Shown: one piece after another, positions 12,101 to 27,100 of the stretch
Position numbering within the stretch: position 1 is the stretch's first letter
Layout: every line of letters starts with the position of its first letter
From: Lepisosteus oculatus
Lineage: Eukaryota; Chordata; Actinopteri; Semionotiformes; Lepisosteidae
Direction: 5' to 3'
DNA length: 64,000 nucleotides
Assembly: GCF_040954835.1 (NCBI RefSeq)
Contig: NC_090716.1
Location: forward strand, 6,001,605 to 6,065,604
The notes under the pieces: generated by a model
Seen by the model: the letters and a program-made list of their open reading frames with translations, nothing else
The model's database searches: none
Told to the model about the DNA's origin: nothing
Program-made: the position numbers and the translations under genes

Positions 12101-15100
12101 AGAATTGTTTGCCTGATAAGTGAGAAGAACATCATCCTTTTGTTTTAAATTATTAACATATGATGTTTGTATTTGCTGAAGTTCATCTCTCAGAAGTGTA
12201 ATTTCATTCTTTAGAAGGTTTGAGGTATTTTCTGCAAAGTACCTAGATTCTCTGTTTTCACTTAATAACTTACTGAGATTAGAGATCTCTTCTTCCTTTT
12301 GAGTGATCAATGTGTTACATTCACGCAGGCGTTCCGACTGGGATGCATACATGTCCTGCAGATTTAAGAAAGCGCTGCTTTTCTCCTCAGATGATTCACT
12401 GAGTCTCTTGGATTCTGTGGAAAGTTTGAGAATCTGGTCCTGTAGCTGCGATACAAACTCTCTGCTCTCCAGCAACTGTGATTTGAAAAGGACTGCCTCA
12501 TCTGCTCTTATCTGGAGTTCCTTCAGGATTCTTGCCTGGTCTGATACAGAAGTCTCCTTTTCTAAAAGGACCTCTTTCAATTGACTAATTTCAGATGACT
12601 GAGTACTTATTTTTTCATTCAGTTTTGCAACAGACTCTTGAAGATCTGTGATTTGTTCTTTAAAAGTTCCACACTCAGTCTCCTTAGCTTTCAGTTTCAA
12701 GTTGAAATCCTCACCGAGATCCACTAAGCTCTTCTGAATCTGTGATATGGTCAACTCCTTTTCCTTAAGTACTTTCTTCAACTGATCAGACTCTGTAGTT
12801 GTACTGTGTAGCTGTTTTTTGAGTTGTGATACCATGTCTTCCAGTTCTGAAAACTGTGCCCTTAAATTAAGGTAATCATCTATTTTCTGTTTCAGCAGGG
12901 AGTCTTTTTCAATGATGCTATGATTTAACTCATCATTCTTCTCTGACATGGCCTGAAGCTGAATCTGGAGATTAGAAATAATCTCCATATTTTCATTCAA
13001 TTGCGTTTTTAAGACCTCCGATTCTTCAGCCTTATCTTTTAACCGTGTAAGTTCTTTTTCCTGCTTCTTCAATAAATTGCCTCTGTCCTGCAGTGAAGTT
13101 TGCAATTCCTGCACTTGTATTTGTAACTCAGTAATTGTTACCATGTTTTGGCTAAGCTGTCCTTCCCCCTCTATTGATTTGGTCTGCAACTGCTTTATAA
13201 ATATCTCCTGCTGATTCAAAGCTTCTATCTTCTCTTGTAAAGCCACATTTAAACTTAATCTTTCTGAATTAATTCCCACCACCTCTTCTTTCAAGAAGAC
13301 TATACTACTCTCTCTGCTAGACAACTCTGATTGGAGGTCACCAATTTCTTTCAGCGTTTCTGATAAAACTACAGCTGCTTCCTTAATTTCTATTTCAAGT
13401 TTGGCGTTTTGCTCATTCAATGCCTGAACTTGTTTCTGAAGCTCCATCACCTCATTTTTTGACTGAACTGTGTCTTCTTTAAGCAGTTTGCAATCAGCAA
13501 TTGTATTATCCAATGTAGTTTTAAGATTAACATTTTCTGACTGAAGTTTTATAAGCTCTTCATTCGTAACATCTAACTGTCTGCTCAGTGAAGTCACTGT
13601 TTCATCTTTCCTATTTATTTTATCAAGCAACCCTTGACACTCCTGAGACTTATTATTAAGGGTAATTTCTTTTTCATTCAGGTTTTGGTTTTGCTGTATA
13701 CATTGGCCTTTAAGAGATTCCATTTCTATTTTTAACTTATCGAAAAGCTCTTTCTGCTGAACAATTTCATTCTGCGAGGCCTCACATTCTAAAGCTCTTT
13801 GTTGCAAGACAGAGTCTTTTTCTAACAAGCATGATTTTAAAACTGCACTCTGCTCCTGAAGCAAAATCAATGTCTCTTGAAGTTGCCCAAGCTGCTCTTG
13901 CTGAAATTCACACTGTGCATTTTTATCTTGAACAACTTTCTCCTTTTCAGCAATATCACATTTCAGCTGGTCTAGCTGGGAATTCAAGATATTGATCTGC
14001 TCCTGAAAGTGTGCTATTGATTCTTTACTTTCAGATAATAATTGTGCAAGATGACTACATTCATCATTTTTTTCCAATAGCTTCTCTGCCACTATATTTT
14101 TATTCTTCTCCAGAATATTGAGATCCTCAGTTTTTAAAGTTAGGTCTTCCTTTTCTTTCTGTAGCATTCCAACAGTCTTGCAGTATTCTGAAATCTGAGT
14201 CTCATAATGAGATAATTTACTTTGCAGTTCATTCTCAACCTTCTTTTGCCTTTCAAACTCCTCTGAATGATATCTCTCTTGATCAGTGACTGCCTTTCTC
14301 AGTTTCTCACTCTCCTCCGTAAATTTATGCACTTGGACTTGAAGATCCTTATTGTCCTTAGCAGCAACAGCCACCTTTTCACTTAACTCAGCAACAAGTT
14401 GCTTTTGTGCTTCAAGAAGTTTTTCCTTTTCCTCTACAATGGCCTGGAGTTCCTCTTTGGCATGTTCAAGATTTTTCACATCAATTTCCAATTTTGAAAG
14501 ATTCTCAGATTTATCACAGAGTTCATCCTCAAGTGTTTTACAGGTTAAAACTCTTGCTTCCAGCTCCTCATTCTGTTTTTGTTTATTATATTCTGCTTCT
14601 TGCTGAGTAGTTTTTAGTTTCTGTTCCAAAGAAGATATGGTCTCCAGTTTCTCCTGTACTACCTTTTTGATCTTTTCGTGATGTTCCACCTGTTCTGCCA
14701 GTTGTTCAGATAGCTTCTGCAGCTCTTTATCTTTTGTCGAAACCTCAGCAAGAAGTTTGTTGCACTCCTCCTTTAAGGATTTCAGCTCATTTGCGAAGGT
14801 TTGCTCCTTTTCCTGCAGCTTGTCCTTGAGCTCTTTGTTGAAAGCACTGCTTTCTTCAAGACGGGAAAGAAGGTCGCTAATCTCTGCTTGGCTTTTGTTG
14901 TCAGACTCTTGCAATTTCTGAGATGTTGCAGTGACCTGTTCTCTCAAGGAAGAGATCTGAGACTCGCATTCAGCGAGATGAGTGCGATGATTCACATTTT
15001 GTTTTTGGATTTCACTCCGAAGATCTTGAATTGTCTCCCTATCCTCCTGGACATGCTTTAGTAACTCTTCGGCCTCTCTGACCTTTTCTTCTTTTTGTGC

Positions 15101-18100
15101 TTTAATGCTGTCAAGTTCATTCTCCATGCTTTTCAGCTGTTCCATAAGAGCTGCAATCTTTGCATTCAAGGCCTGCTGATCAGAAGACTGGGAGTCTCTT
15201 ATAATTCGAGCTTCCTGCTCTACCTTAGCTAGGGCTGATTCCATTAGTGCCAGATCCTCTTCTTTGTATTTGATTTGCTGTTTCAACTCCAAGACTTGCT
15301 CAGCATACTCATTCATACTACTAGAAAGAGAAGAAATTTCCTTTTCTTTTTCCGAGAGAACATCTTTAAGGTTATCAATTTCTCTCTCACAGCTTTGGAG
15401 GTCATGAATGAGCTGTGCCCGTTCTTGCAAATGGGCAGAGTTCAATTTGTCAAGCTCATCGTTTGTCTGGTCCAGGTCCCGCTGCAGTGTTTCTATTGTA
15501 GCCTCTTGCTTCTGAGACTAGAAAATGGAAATAAAAGAGAGAAGGTAAATATTGATGTAATCTACCACATGTGATATCTGGGTGCTAACTTTTAAGGTCA
15601 TACAGATAAAACAAATGGGAAATTGCTACTGAGAAATGCAAAATGGAAAAGGGGAGTCAGGAAAAGCAGTCAGGGTTACAGTGAGAAATGTTACCTTTTC
15701 TTTTAACATGGACAGTTTCTGTGTAAGATCGGTAACAGAAGTCTTCAGCTCGGAACATTGTTTTTCATAGGAGTTACACTTCTTGCTAGCTTCAGAGAGC
15801 TGGAAATTAGAAAGCAAAATGATTGCAAATAAACGTTGTGTGGGTATACTATGAATGTAGTCATATGCATATGTAGAAATTATTTTTAAATTAAAATTGT
15901 TTTAACTGTAGCTAATTCTGATTTTTCGCTTTATTGGTGGTTATGGCAGATCAAAGAAATATAATCTTTCAATAATCTAAAATCTATAATGGATTGCTAT
16001 GAATGGAAAAAAATCCGATTTTAAAGTCGTACTTTTTGCTCCGTGTGAAACAGCTTCTCTGTGATCTCTTTGTTCTGTACCTCCTGCACCTTTAACGAAT
16101 CTTTGAGATGATCAATTAGTTCCAGTTTTACAGATGTTTTTGCTAATGTCTGCTCCTTCTCCATGAGAGATGTTTCAAGGGTCTCCTTCCGGTCGCTCAT
16201 TCTAAATAAAAGATATTTCAAGGTAAAAAAAAACATTTAAAAATATGCAATGAACGATGGTGCTTGATTCAATCCAGATAAAACAATTTTTCTTAAAGAA
16301 AGCTTTTCAAAACCATTCATTTAAACCAAAACAACACGCATGATATCTTTAATTTTGAAAGTGTTCAATGAAGCACCATGGTGTTTAATTTTGGCCTTTT
16401 TTGAGTTTGTACATTTCTCATGTGCCTTTTCTCACCCTTTCAGTTGTTCGTTCAGACTGGAGACAAGAATCTGGTGTTTCTCAGCATCTCTGCTCTGCTG
16501 ACTGCGCACACTGGCTAACTGAGCCTGGAGGCGTTCTGTTTCATTCTTCAATGGGATAAAAAAAGGTTTTGTAGAAAAACATCAATATCTCTGAAAACTC
16601 ACTCAGCGACACCTTTAAGTACTGACTTTAAAAAGTACAAAGAAAAAAATAAAAATTCTCCTTGGTGACCTCAAACACCCACGTGTCACTCTTGATTTTA
16701 AGATCAAACTCCCGCTTTTTCAAAACACACCACACAGCATAAATGTATCTATAGCAAAATGGTATTTCTTTTACTGAAGATTGTCCTTACATAGCCAGTG
16801 TTTTTCAAACGATGATCAATAAGTATAATTACCTTACTGAACGAAATGAAAAGTGCCTTTAATACATAGTGAAAAGACAGTTCAGCTTTACATTACTCAA
16901 CCAGCTTTAAGCGTTACACCCACATGAATGTGGAAACAAAGACACGTGTGACAAACAACATGGCAGTGGTCAGCTGTCACCCCTAGGTGATGTTTTCTCT
17001 AGTGCACACCAATAAAAACAGACCTGTGTAACCCTCAACGGCTGCCCTTCTTCATCTACATCAAACGTCACCTGTATTAGAAGGTTTTGTTACAAAATCC
17101 TAATTGCCATGGACAACACAACATTTATAGTGTTTTTAATCATGAGTAAACATGAATGTTAAAAAACATTAGAGCTTAAAAACAGTTTGAACACCACCAC
17201 TTATTATTACTATTTTTGCATGTTTTTGTGGCATCACAGTACAATCTCTTTGAAATGTCTCATGGAGAGAGACATCATCTTTATGAGAAAGTCTGAATTA
17301 AGAATTACTCACAGTCCAAATCATTAAATAATTTCCCAGATGTGCAGATACAACGATTTAATACAATAGCACTTCAGCTAATTAAAGAAATGGAATGCTG
17401 AAAACTAAACCAGGTTAGCTGCAAACATCTTTTGATCATACACTGCCCTGCTCTCTATACTGGTGGAACCCCCCTTGGTGGAGTATAATGGCTCGAACAT
17501 GAAACAATTATTCATTAAGATGTCTACCTGCAGTGACTCAATCCTTGCTTGCAGCTGCAGCCTGTCTTCAAGGTCCTGACATCGCTCTTCCAGTGCCAGA
17601 ATCTGCTCCTGAAGCTGGTTTCTTTCCAATTCCAGCTCTTCAACCACCGATCTCAGGCCTGACATTTTTAATTCAGCACAACACACACAAGCGAGAAGCA
17701 CATACAATTCAGACAAAAACTCACAGTCAGCATAAGTCTTAATGTACTAATCAAATTGTCTTTAAGACATTCAGTTTTTTAAAACCAAAAACTATGTTGC
17801 AGAGGAAGTCAACAACAGTTTCATGATGAAACAGAATAAGGTCAAAACATATCTTAATGTTTGGTCAAAAATGGGCTAAACAAACCTTTAAATCTAAATA
17901 AACCTTCCACAACACAGTAAGTATCACAGATTCAAATCTTGCTTACTTAGTTTACGTAATAAATATGACAGTAAACGTACTACACTTATATCATGCAAAC
18001 ACTGATGAATTACAGAGAACAAAGTGCATGCAAGACTAAACTGTCAATATCTACTTGATCTAGAGCCATGCTAGATTAAGGGTTTCACAGGTTCTGATGT

Positions 18101-21100
18101 AGTAGCAGACTTACACAGTGCCTGATATACCACTGTTTTGTGAAAAATGCTTTTTAAATAATTTATATAATCATATTTTAAAATACACTGCCATTTCTGG
18201 ACGGCACTTTTTTTTACATTATATTACGACAGAACACAATGATTAATAAAACATTCTTAGCACCTTATTATTCCAATTCCATTTCCTTTTTAAAGACCCG
18301 AAACCCTTAACCATTTCACACATTGAATTTGTCTTTAAAAATAAGGAAATCAAATGTCTTACCAATTTTGCAGCTTTGGATTCCTTTTAAATTACACACC
18401 AGATCTGACACAGTTCAATGCATTCAACATGGACTACACAATACTGAACCAAAACTAGGCAGTTCATCCAGCACGCACATGCTAAAAAAATCTACAAAAA
18501 TTAAAATAACAGGTCAACCAAACATAATATACATAAAGGGCTGAAGGTGGTTAGAGAAATTCCACAGAAAATAGGGTTATACAATTGTCAAAAAAGTAAT
18601 TCAAATTAAAATCCACATAAAACAAACATTGTGCATGCTACAATAAACTGTCTAGTAGGTATCACACCTGTATCAGGAGAACTGTACTCTGGCCACCAAC
18701 CTCCCATATTCTCCCCTTCTGCAGAATTGTTGCTCTCTAAAGTGACGCTGGCATCTTCATATGATTGCTTCCCATCAAATTCAAAATCCTCCTAGAATAA
18801 CGTAGCATAACAATTAGCAATTCTACTAAGTTAAAAGAATACTGTTGCGGATTATTAGTATCCATTGCTCTTTGAAGCAATGCTTATAACATCACATAGA
18901 AATATTCATTTATAATTACAAATTCATTTATAATGACCTAAATGTCTGCTTGTCCACAACAACAACAAAAAGAATGGCCTAGATTTACCAAATTCCTCAC
19001 CGGGGAATATGCTCGAAAGGTAAAAACAGAATAAATGATTTAGTAAACCAGCAGAATACAGGAAACACACTTAACACTTTAAAACTATGGTAATGATAGC
19101 GCAGCATTTTCTTCGAGGCGAAAAAGACTTTGCGAAACAGATTCAATCATACATAACCGCACTTTTTCCTCCAAAAACAGGTACCTGAAAACTTTAATTA
19201 TTCCTTTAAAAAAATCTCATCTTTAAATAATCGGGAACATTTCTAACAAGTGCCCTTTGTTTACTGTAATTATTCGCACCACTCCTACCTGCAGATTGTG
19301 TGTGCCGATGTTCACCTGCTTCTGCTTGCCCCTTTGCTGCCGAAGCCCTCGAGCTTGTGCCAGTTCCTCCTCCAGCTCCTGCTGCCGAGCGACTAAGGCT
19401 GGATCGGAGCAGCCAGGAAAGAACCAGTCATCCTCGATCAGTTTTGTGCCACAGGAAATCAATTCTCTTCAGACACGTACTTGCAGCACAGAGAGAGCAC
19501 ACGCAAGCCAAACAAGCACAGCTGCACGCCAAGTCGAGAGACAAAACTGAGAGGACTTGTGACTAAAAAATTTGAAGACTGCCCCAAAGCGATATTTAGA
19601 TCATGGACACGTGCTTTCGCACAAAACAAAAATCTTGTAGTCAGATTACATTCAGAAAAGAAAACTGAAAGGATTGTGGAATGTCGGCTAGTAAGGTTTT
19701 TTTTTTGTTTTTTTGAAAATCTCTTTATGTGTTGATTTAATTAAACAACAGAACACCCTGAACTGCTACTTGATTACAGTACTATCCACAATGAACTGTA
19801 TCATTGTGTAAAATATCAAATTCTTTCAATTAAGTTCTTAATTGGCACTGGGTCGTGATTTTTAACTGTCTATAATTCCTAGCCTGGTCTTGCAGCAGAA
19901 CCTTACAATGCTAAGAGCAGCAAATGGTTTTGAAATGTGCTTGATACAAATGTTCTTCTTTAATATTGTAGCAGGTTTTTTGCTCCCACTACATTATTAT
20001 GTCTTCTCCAGTGACGTAGTGGAAATCAGTCCTAATAGTAGGAAACCTGCATGAGTGCAGCAAAAACGAATCTTTAAGAATGATGTTATTGATTTACAAG
20101 TTACCCGATTAGGGTTACTAAAACTATCTACAATTTAGTTTACAATTCAGAATTGTTCAGATCAAAGCAATACCATTTAAAAAATAAAAAACACTATTAT
20201 ACCACTGGAGAGGATATTTTAGGAATATGTATAAACCAATGAACAAAAGGGTGTTCTGTAAACTGTTAAAAATGCTGTTGAATTGTTTTTGAATGACTTC
20301 CAGAGGAATTTTGCAATATTACAAGCAAAATTTATATGATGTTTGCAGTAACCGGTATAATTTAGTTTGTTTTCCTTATATGGAGTAATCAAAAGTTTAA
20401 GTTTCATGTTTATCTTGTTATTAATGGGCTCTCAGACAAAAATACATTCCCATCTGTTTTGCGATTTAATAGACATTTAGACATTAATACTGCCAAACGC
20501 ACAAAATTACAAGCAAAGCACAAAAATAAAACTGACAAAGTGCAGATATCACTTCAAAGGATCAATTTAGGCAAGTGATTGCTCCACCTGTATCATTCTG
20601 AAATAAAATTTAGTTGAAAATTAAAAGCAATGCAGCAGAATTAACTACTATAAAAATCTATCACGTAAAACGATTTTGCTTTGCAATCAATTTGCTTTTA
20701 GCAAACCAATTCTAATCCACTTTTTCTCCAGTATCATTACATTCTTGTTGGAAACTGTGGAGCTACCCCTTGACTACATTAATAATGACACCAAAGGTGA
20801 GAAAGAAAGGTTTAGAAGCCAAGAACCTAAAATCCATTAGGCACTAGCGCGTTAACATGCAGTGGAGTGTTCTGTGGTTCAAGCAGCTCCTCAGAAGCTG
20901 GTACCAGCATATTTCTTATTTACTCCCATTATCACGGAGACTCTAGACGTGTTAAATGAAGTTGGGTTAGCAGTGTTGGTAGAATTAACACAAAGACAGT
21001 GAAAGGGCACTCAGAATCACTTATTCAGGAGGAAGCACACAAAGCCTTTTGCTTCAGAAATGTCATTGTTGGCACTGGCATTGCTTAAAATTACTAAATG

Positions 21101-24100
21101 CTCTGGCTATTACAAGCCCTCTGCCAATAACGTACTTTTTTGTGTTGTTAAGAGCATTCTGAAGAAAATGGCCTTGTGGATTTTTGTTTAGTTGCTCAGG
21201 AAGAACACTGGAGGAGACAAACGAATGGGGAAAAAAATAAAGCAACAGCCATTCCTGTACTGCTTGTGATGTACCCTCCTGCAAAGTGTGACGGGGAAAT
21301 CCTCAGCAGTACAGTGCCGGCGGTTACTAGGACCTGCATGCACAAAACTGATGGGAAACTGTTCTCTGTGGCTGGCCAAATCACAGTGAGCAGGAGGAGT
21401 GGAGGGGCAGGGGCACAGAGCGAGTGCTCGGCACGGATTATGGAGAAAAGGAAAAAAAAAAAAGAAACATCATGCTCAACCTAACCAAAACAATGCACAA
21501 CAATAGCTGGAAAAATAATAATGGCACAGAAACTGGGCCTCGGGCAAAAAAAACAAACCAATCAGCTTCTCTATCTGACCTTCCAAGTCAGATGAAAACT
21601 ATTTTATCTCTTCATAAAACGACACAAGGCATCCTAAACATTTAGGAAAAGGGAGAAACTGATGTACAGTCTTTGACAGGACAAGGGAAAGGAAGGATGA
21701 TACACAAGCATCAAAGTTATTTTTTTTCTAGGCATTTTTAAGTTTGTATTTCTACCTTTCCTACCTTATGTTTTCTATCTGATGATATCTCTTCCAGCCA
21801 GAAAAAACATCCGACTCAAATAAGCAAAACGTTTTCTTCAAAAAACTTACTCTGATTACAAAATGCAATGAAAGTACAGTGATGGCAACATCAAAGAAAA
21901 TATTTACATACTGATCTAACTGGTTTTTCAAGATAAAAACAGAACTATAAATATTCCTGTTGTAAAGTGCCTTGTTTGCTACAGATGTAAGACATTTCAT
22001 GCTAGAAAGGCATATGTGAAGTGGGTATAGTGAAGATGTGAACAAGGCAGAGGAGTGAATTATATATACACTGTCCTTTATGGTGCAGCATATAGAAATA
22101 GCCAACGACACTGCAACAGACAGGCTTCTCGATGTTGCCAAGTTTGAAGGAGACCCACTTTACCTTCTCTTTCCTCCTCTATCTGACTCATTCTCAAAAC
22201 CATGGCTGTCTTCTCCTCCCTGGCCTGGTCACGGACTGCCTCTGCCTCGGACACCATCTCCTGCCACTCCAGAACCTGGCTCTGCAGCTCTTCCACGCTG
22301 CCCGACTCACTTGTCTGTCCACACATGGGGCGCATTTACAACAGACTCGCACATGAAAAAACACCCCTAGCTCGTCAACCCATAGAGAAAATCGAATGGC
22401 TACCATTTACTACAGAGGACTTAATGTCCTTCAGAATTGTAAAGAAATAACTGTTTTTCACTAATGTAGCACAGGATAAAATAACAAATGAGAAAACAAT
22501 AGTCTATCACCATTGACTTAATTTAAACTCATTTAAAATGCAAATTATCAATACATGAAAAATATAGAAATCATACCAAAAATGTTTATTACATTATTTT
22601 TTATATTGTGTATTATATAATATATTACTTGCATTATCATGTACTCATGGCAGGATAATCAATTCCTTAAGACCCATGTGAATTTCTAAGAAGAAGTTTT
22701 GGGGAATTTCCAAACCTGAGATGCAGCTCTCTTAGTAACTTGTTCCAGGTCAGCCTGCATTTTCCTTTGTTGCTCTTCATAGATCACAAGTTTAGCCATT
22801 AGTTCATCTGCAGTTAAAAAGAAGCATCAATACAGTATTGTTTTAATAGTCAAAAAGTAAATATCTAGAAAAAGCATCAGATTTTTTTGTAAGAGAATTA
22901 GAACTTGTATCAAAACTCCTCAGTGGGAAAACTATAGCAAAATACATTAGCATTTAAAATCACCAAATAAATTATTTTTGAAGCTATTACTGAACATTTA
23001 AAAATATTACTGTGTACCTGTTTATAGTGAATGAAAGTGAATATTTACCATTTTTCATCTTTAGTTCTTCATATTGCTCTAGTTTCTGATGAAGTTCTTC
23101 TCTTTCCTCTTCAAGATCAGCAATTCTGTTCCTTAAAGCATTCACATCAGGGCTTGTGTTTCCAGACTATATTAGAAGAGAGTCCTTATTAGAAATATAA
23201 CTTTTCTAACAGAAACACCATTTTAAGTGGTAATAATCAGCATTACAGATAAGTGCACAACGACACTAACCTGTGCTTTTCTGAGCTCTTCCTCCAGTTG
23301 TTTTATTCTGGACTTGGACCAGGCCTTCATTTTGAGGAATTTTGTTTCGGATTTACTGGCCTCCTCGGTTTTCTGCTTTGCTTGTGCTGTTTGAGAGAGT
23401 TAACCAATAAAACACAAAGTCTTTTTCAAATGAATGAACTGAGACAAGGCACAGACCTGAAATCCAAAGATACAGTGAGGGGAAAAAAACATCAATGATA
23501 AAAAGTCGTGTTGCGACTCTCGTGCCTCTTTTCATTTACATTAAAATGCCTAATATTCGAATATTATCACAACATCTGAATCATTAATTTCACAAACTGC
23601 AGAAAGCAATATTAAAAAAAGACAACAGCTGTGGATTGAACAGAATGCATGAGTATGCCAAGTATTATTTTAAAAAGTCATTCACTTTAACCTTATGGTT
23701 AACAAATCATAACAAAACGTGGGAAAACATTAAGAACCACAGAGGATAAACTACTGCATTACTATAAGGAAAAAGACAAACACTTTATTCACCTTCTAAC
23801 TCTGTCATTTTCTGATTAGGAGCTGTGTCCAGAGGAGTCCCTCCTGTCTGCTCTGCAGGGGCTGCGTTTTTATTGCTGAGCTCCTGCAGTTGTCTCTGGA
23901 GCTGCAGGTAAGCTTGATGCTTCTCGGACAGCTCACTTTCGTGCCTCTCTGTGACCTGTTTCAGTTCAGTCTCATGTTTCTGCATCAGGTCTCTGAGTTG
24001 GGCTCTCATTACATGCTTCTCGGCGTCCAGCTTGGAAAGCATATTATCTTTCTCCCCTTGAAGGCGCTTCATTTTTTCAGCAAGCTCCTGAAAACAAAAC

Positions 24101-27100
24101 AATTCCAGAATGTTTTCAGAGGGCCTCAGTCGCGTTCTAATCAAATTGAAAATTACCACTCTATTACGTATGAGTATATAAACTAGAAACAACTTAAAAA
24201 ATGAAGCTTGACGTGCTTCAAAACCTGACTGCATCTACTCAAAAAAAATGGAAATGCATTCTCATGGTAACACTCAAAAACAGATTTGATCTGATTTACA
24301 CAAATATATCTAAACAATACATTTTAAAAACAAAATCTTACCCTTAAAACAAGTTACTATCTCTTCATGCATCGCTACTGGTGAGACCAGTTTTGTTCCT
24401 TACCTTTATCTGCTGGTCCCTGGCATCCACTTCATTCTGAAGAACGTCAATAACCTGAGTCTTCCCTAGCAGAACCTCCTCCTTCTCGTGTAACTTCTGT
24501 TTCAAAGCCTTCAGTAGCTATCAGCACAGAATTAAAGCCAAGCTGCATTATGGAATATGAGCTTTCGAAAGCCACAATATAAACTACGTAAGTTTTATTT
24601 ACAAAAGCTAACTGAAAACATCTTGCAGGTTACCTGCTCAAGGTCCGCGCTGGCATCGGATTTGGCTGCCAGTCTGAACAGCTCCTGTTCATGCATCTGG
24701 TTTATTTCCACCAGCTTGTTATCTTTTTCCAGAATAATGTCTTTAAACGTTTGGATCTACAAACAAGTGGGAAAGCACAAAAACATTAACGGAAAAAGCA
24801 TTGATTTTAATGGACTGAAACTGTGATTTTCAGACAATGAACTGAAATCGAATCCTGGGATTGCATTATTGTTAATTTAAACAAAATGAAAATCAGTTAA
24901 AAAAACTGTATAATACTAAAACTGGATTCAGAGAAAACCTACATTTTCCTTGTACATCTTCTCTTTTTCTTCAAACTGCGTCTTCTCTTTCATCAGAAGC
25001 TCCTTAAGGCTTTCATTCTGTTCTTGAAGAAGGCTGAATTTTTCTTCACTTTCCCCAACTTTCTTGGTAAGATTTTGCACCAGCACTTGAAGGTCCTGCA
25101 GGGAACCATCTTTTTCTGCTAAGTGAACCTGCAATTCAATACAAAACAATTTTACAGCCAACCGAGGGCATATCCAACTTTACTATACCTAGTTAACTGC
25201 TCCCCAAACTATCTTTGAGAAACAGTGACTGGTTTGGAAAAAGCACTATGGACATGAGCAACGTTGTTTTATGTCCAGATTAAATCAAAAGTAAAAGTTT
25301 AACCCACCCTCAAATTTCAAACTGATACCTGGTTGCCAGCATTAGCTTCTCTGGAGCTTCATACACCTACCTAATGGAAAGCCATCACCAAAAACAATTA
25401 GAATTTGTTATTCTTCATTGAAAAGTGACCTGAAGTATAACCCCCTATTTTGTTAAAAAAACGCAATTATAAATTATACTACAGAGCCTGTTAAAAGGCA
25501 CAGGCTTTGTTTACTCCGCATGGCACCAATAACAGCAAATAAAGCATTGAAGAATCAAATGGATCTGCAGCAAGACAAAGGTCGGGGAAGCCGGCTTGCC
25601 TTCAGCGGCTCTGTGGGAGTGGATGAGGCTCTGGAGGTGAGGTCAGCCGACGCACTCAGCTGGAGGTCAACAATGTAAGCTTCCTTTTCTTGCAGCTTCT
25701 TGTCCCTCTCGGCAAGCATGCCATCCATCTCCGCCCCACGCTGCCTCTGATCCGCAAGCTCTCTGGTCTGTGAAAAGAAGCCAGACTATCAGGCACATTC
25801 ATGCATTCAATCTGTTTCCACCGGCAAAACCAGATCATCCCAAAATACATAACCACCCAATGTCACCCAAACCTTAAAAGGTAGCTGTTAACACCCCAAA
25901 AATACCAACACAAACATGGTGCATAGACCTGTTTCACAACCAGAACGAGAAAGCTCATTGACACTGTGAGTGAGCTCTACGCTTCCCCTGCTAATTAAAT
26001 GCATTTCAAACCGAGTTGTAAAATGCCTGGATACCAGATCATCTTAGGGGGCTCATGAGCTTTAGGTTTTTTGGACAGAAATATGAAACAAGACAGTGTA
26101 TGCAAGAAAGGGCATGTGTGAGAATGTCCGCCTAAACAAACGTGACGTCCACCTTAACTTCCAGGTCTGCCTCTTTCTGAGAAAGCTGCAGTTCAAGTTC
26201 CTCCACTTTTTTCTTCAGCACTAGGATTTTTCCACGGCTTGCGGCAGCATGCTCCTGGTCCCCATCACCAGAAGCCTGCAGGATGAAAGTGACACAACCA
26301 GACCAAACCATAAAAAAGACCCTTTTCCATAATGTTACTGCATTCCTCAACACCACAGTTTACGTGCTGGCAGTAAAAACACAAGTGTCTAAGAATATGG
26401 TTAAATAATAAGGTCACTTCTATTTAGATTAGATTAGGTAATTTAATGACACAAGCACAGGTATGTAAGGAATGTGAATCCATTGAGGAGCTCATTCACT
26501 TAACCCCCCATCATACACGCCAGACAGCACTAAATCTCAGACTGACTGCTCAGATCCATGCTTTAAATAAAAACGCAACGTTTGTGTTTTAAAGAAGCAC
26601 CTTTCTGATATCAGACTTGGTTTCCTTGGCTCCTGATGATGGCAGCTGCTTCTTTAATTCTTCCAGTTGAGAATTTAATGAGGTGACCTTGGCTTTGTTT
26701 TGCAGCTTCATTTTGGAGAGCTTGGCCTCCCATGCTTCTTTCTCAGTCTAACAGGAAAAAAAGGACAAAAATGGCACTAGAAAATGGTAATAACTTTGCC
26801 TTGTAAATGAAATTGACCACTTCCAACAGCAGAGTTGAGACAATGACACTTTTGCGACCACATGTTATTTTGAAGGTAAATAAAAACAATGTGTCACTCA
26901 GAAAGAAATATTTATTATTATACATAAACTTTCTTAAGATCAGATACATTTCAGTATGTATATATACTTAATATGATTATACGAACTAGTGTATTGCAGT
27001 AGTACTAGGTTTTGTTTTCATTATAGTGATTACCACAACGATCCCTAATTTAAAATGTAATAGGTACTTGTTTATGTGATTACCAAAGTAAAGATACATT

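Noticed and set aside
4394-15445. A 3,683-residue single-exon protein starting at a TTG-derived Met
   Set aside because: The frame stays open upstream of that codon to a clear splice acceptor at 15518, and the 5' end reads through the donor. It is an internal exon of giantin, not a free-standing gene.
22078-22450. Several overlapping open frames on both strands
   Set aside because: Higher GC from the giantin exon at 22164-22314 creates shadow frames; only the minus-strand coiled-coil frame has matching splice sites.
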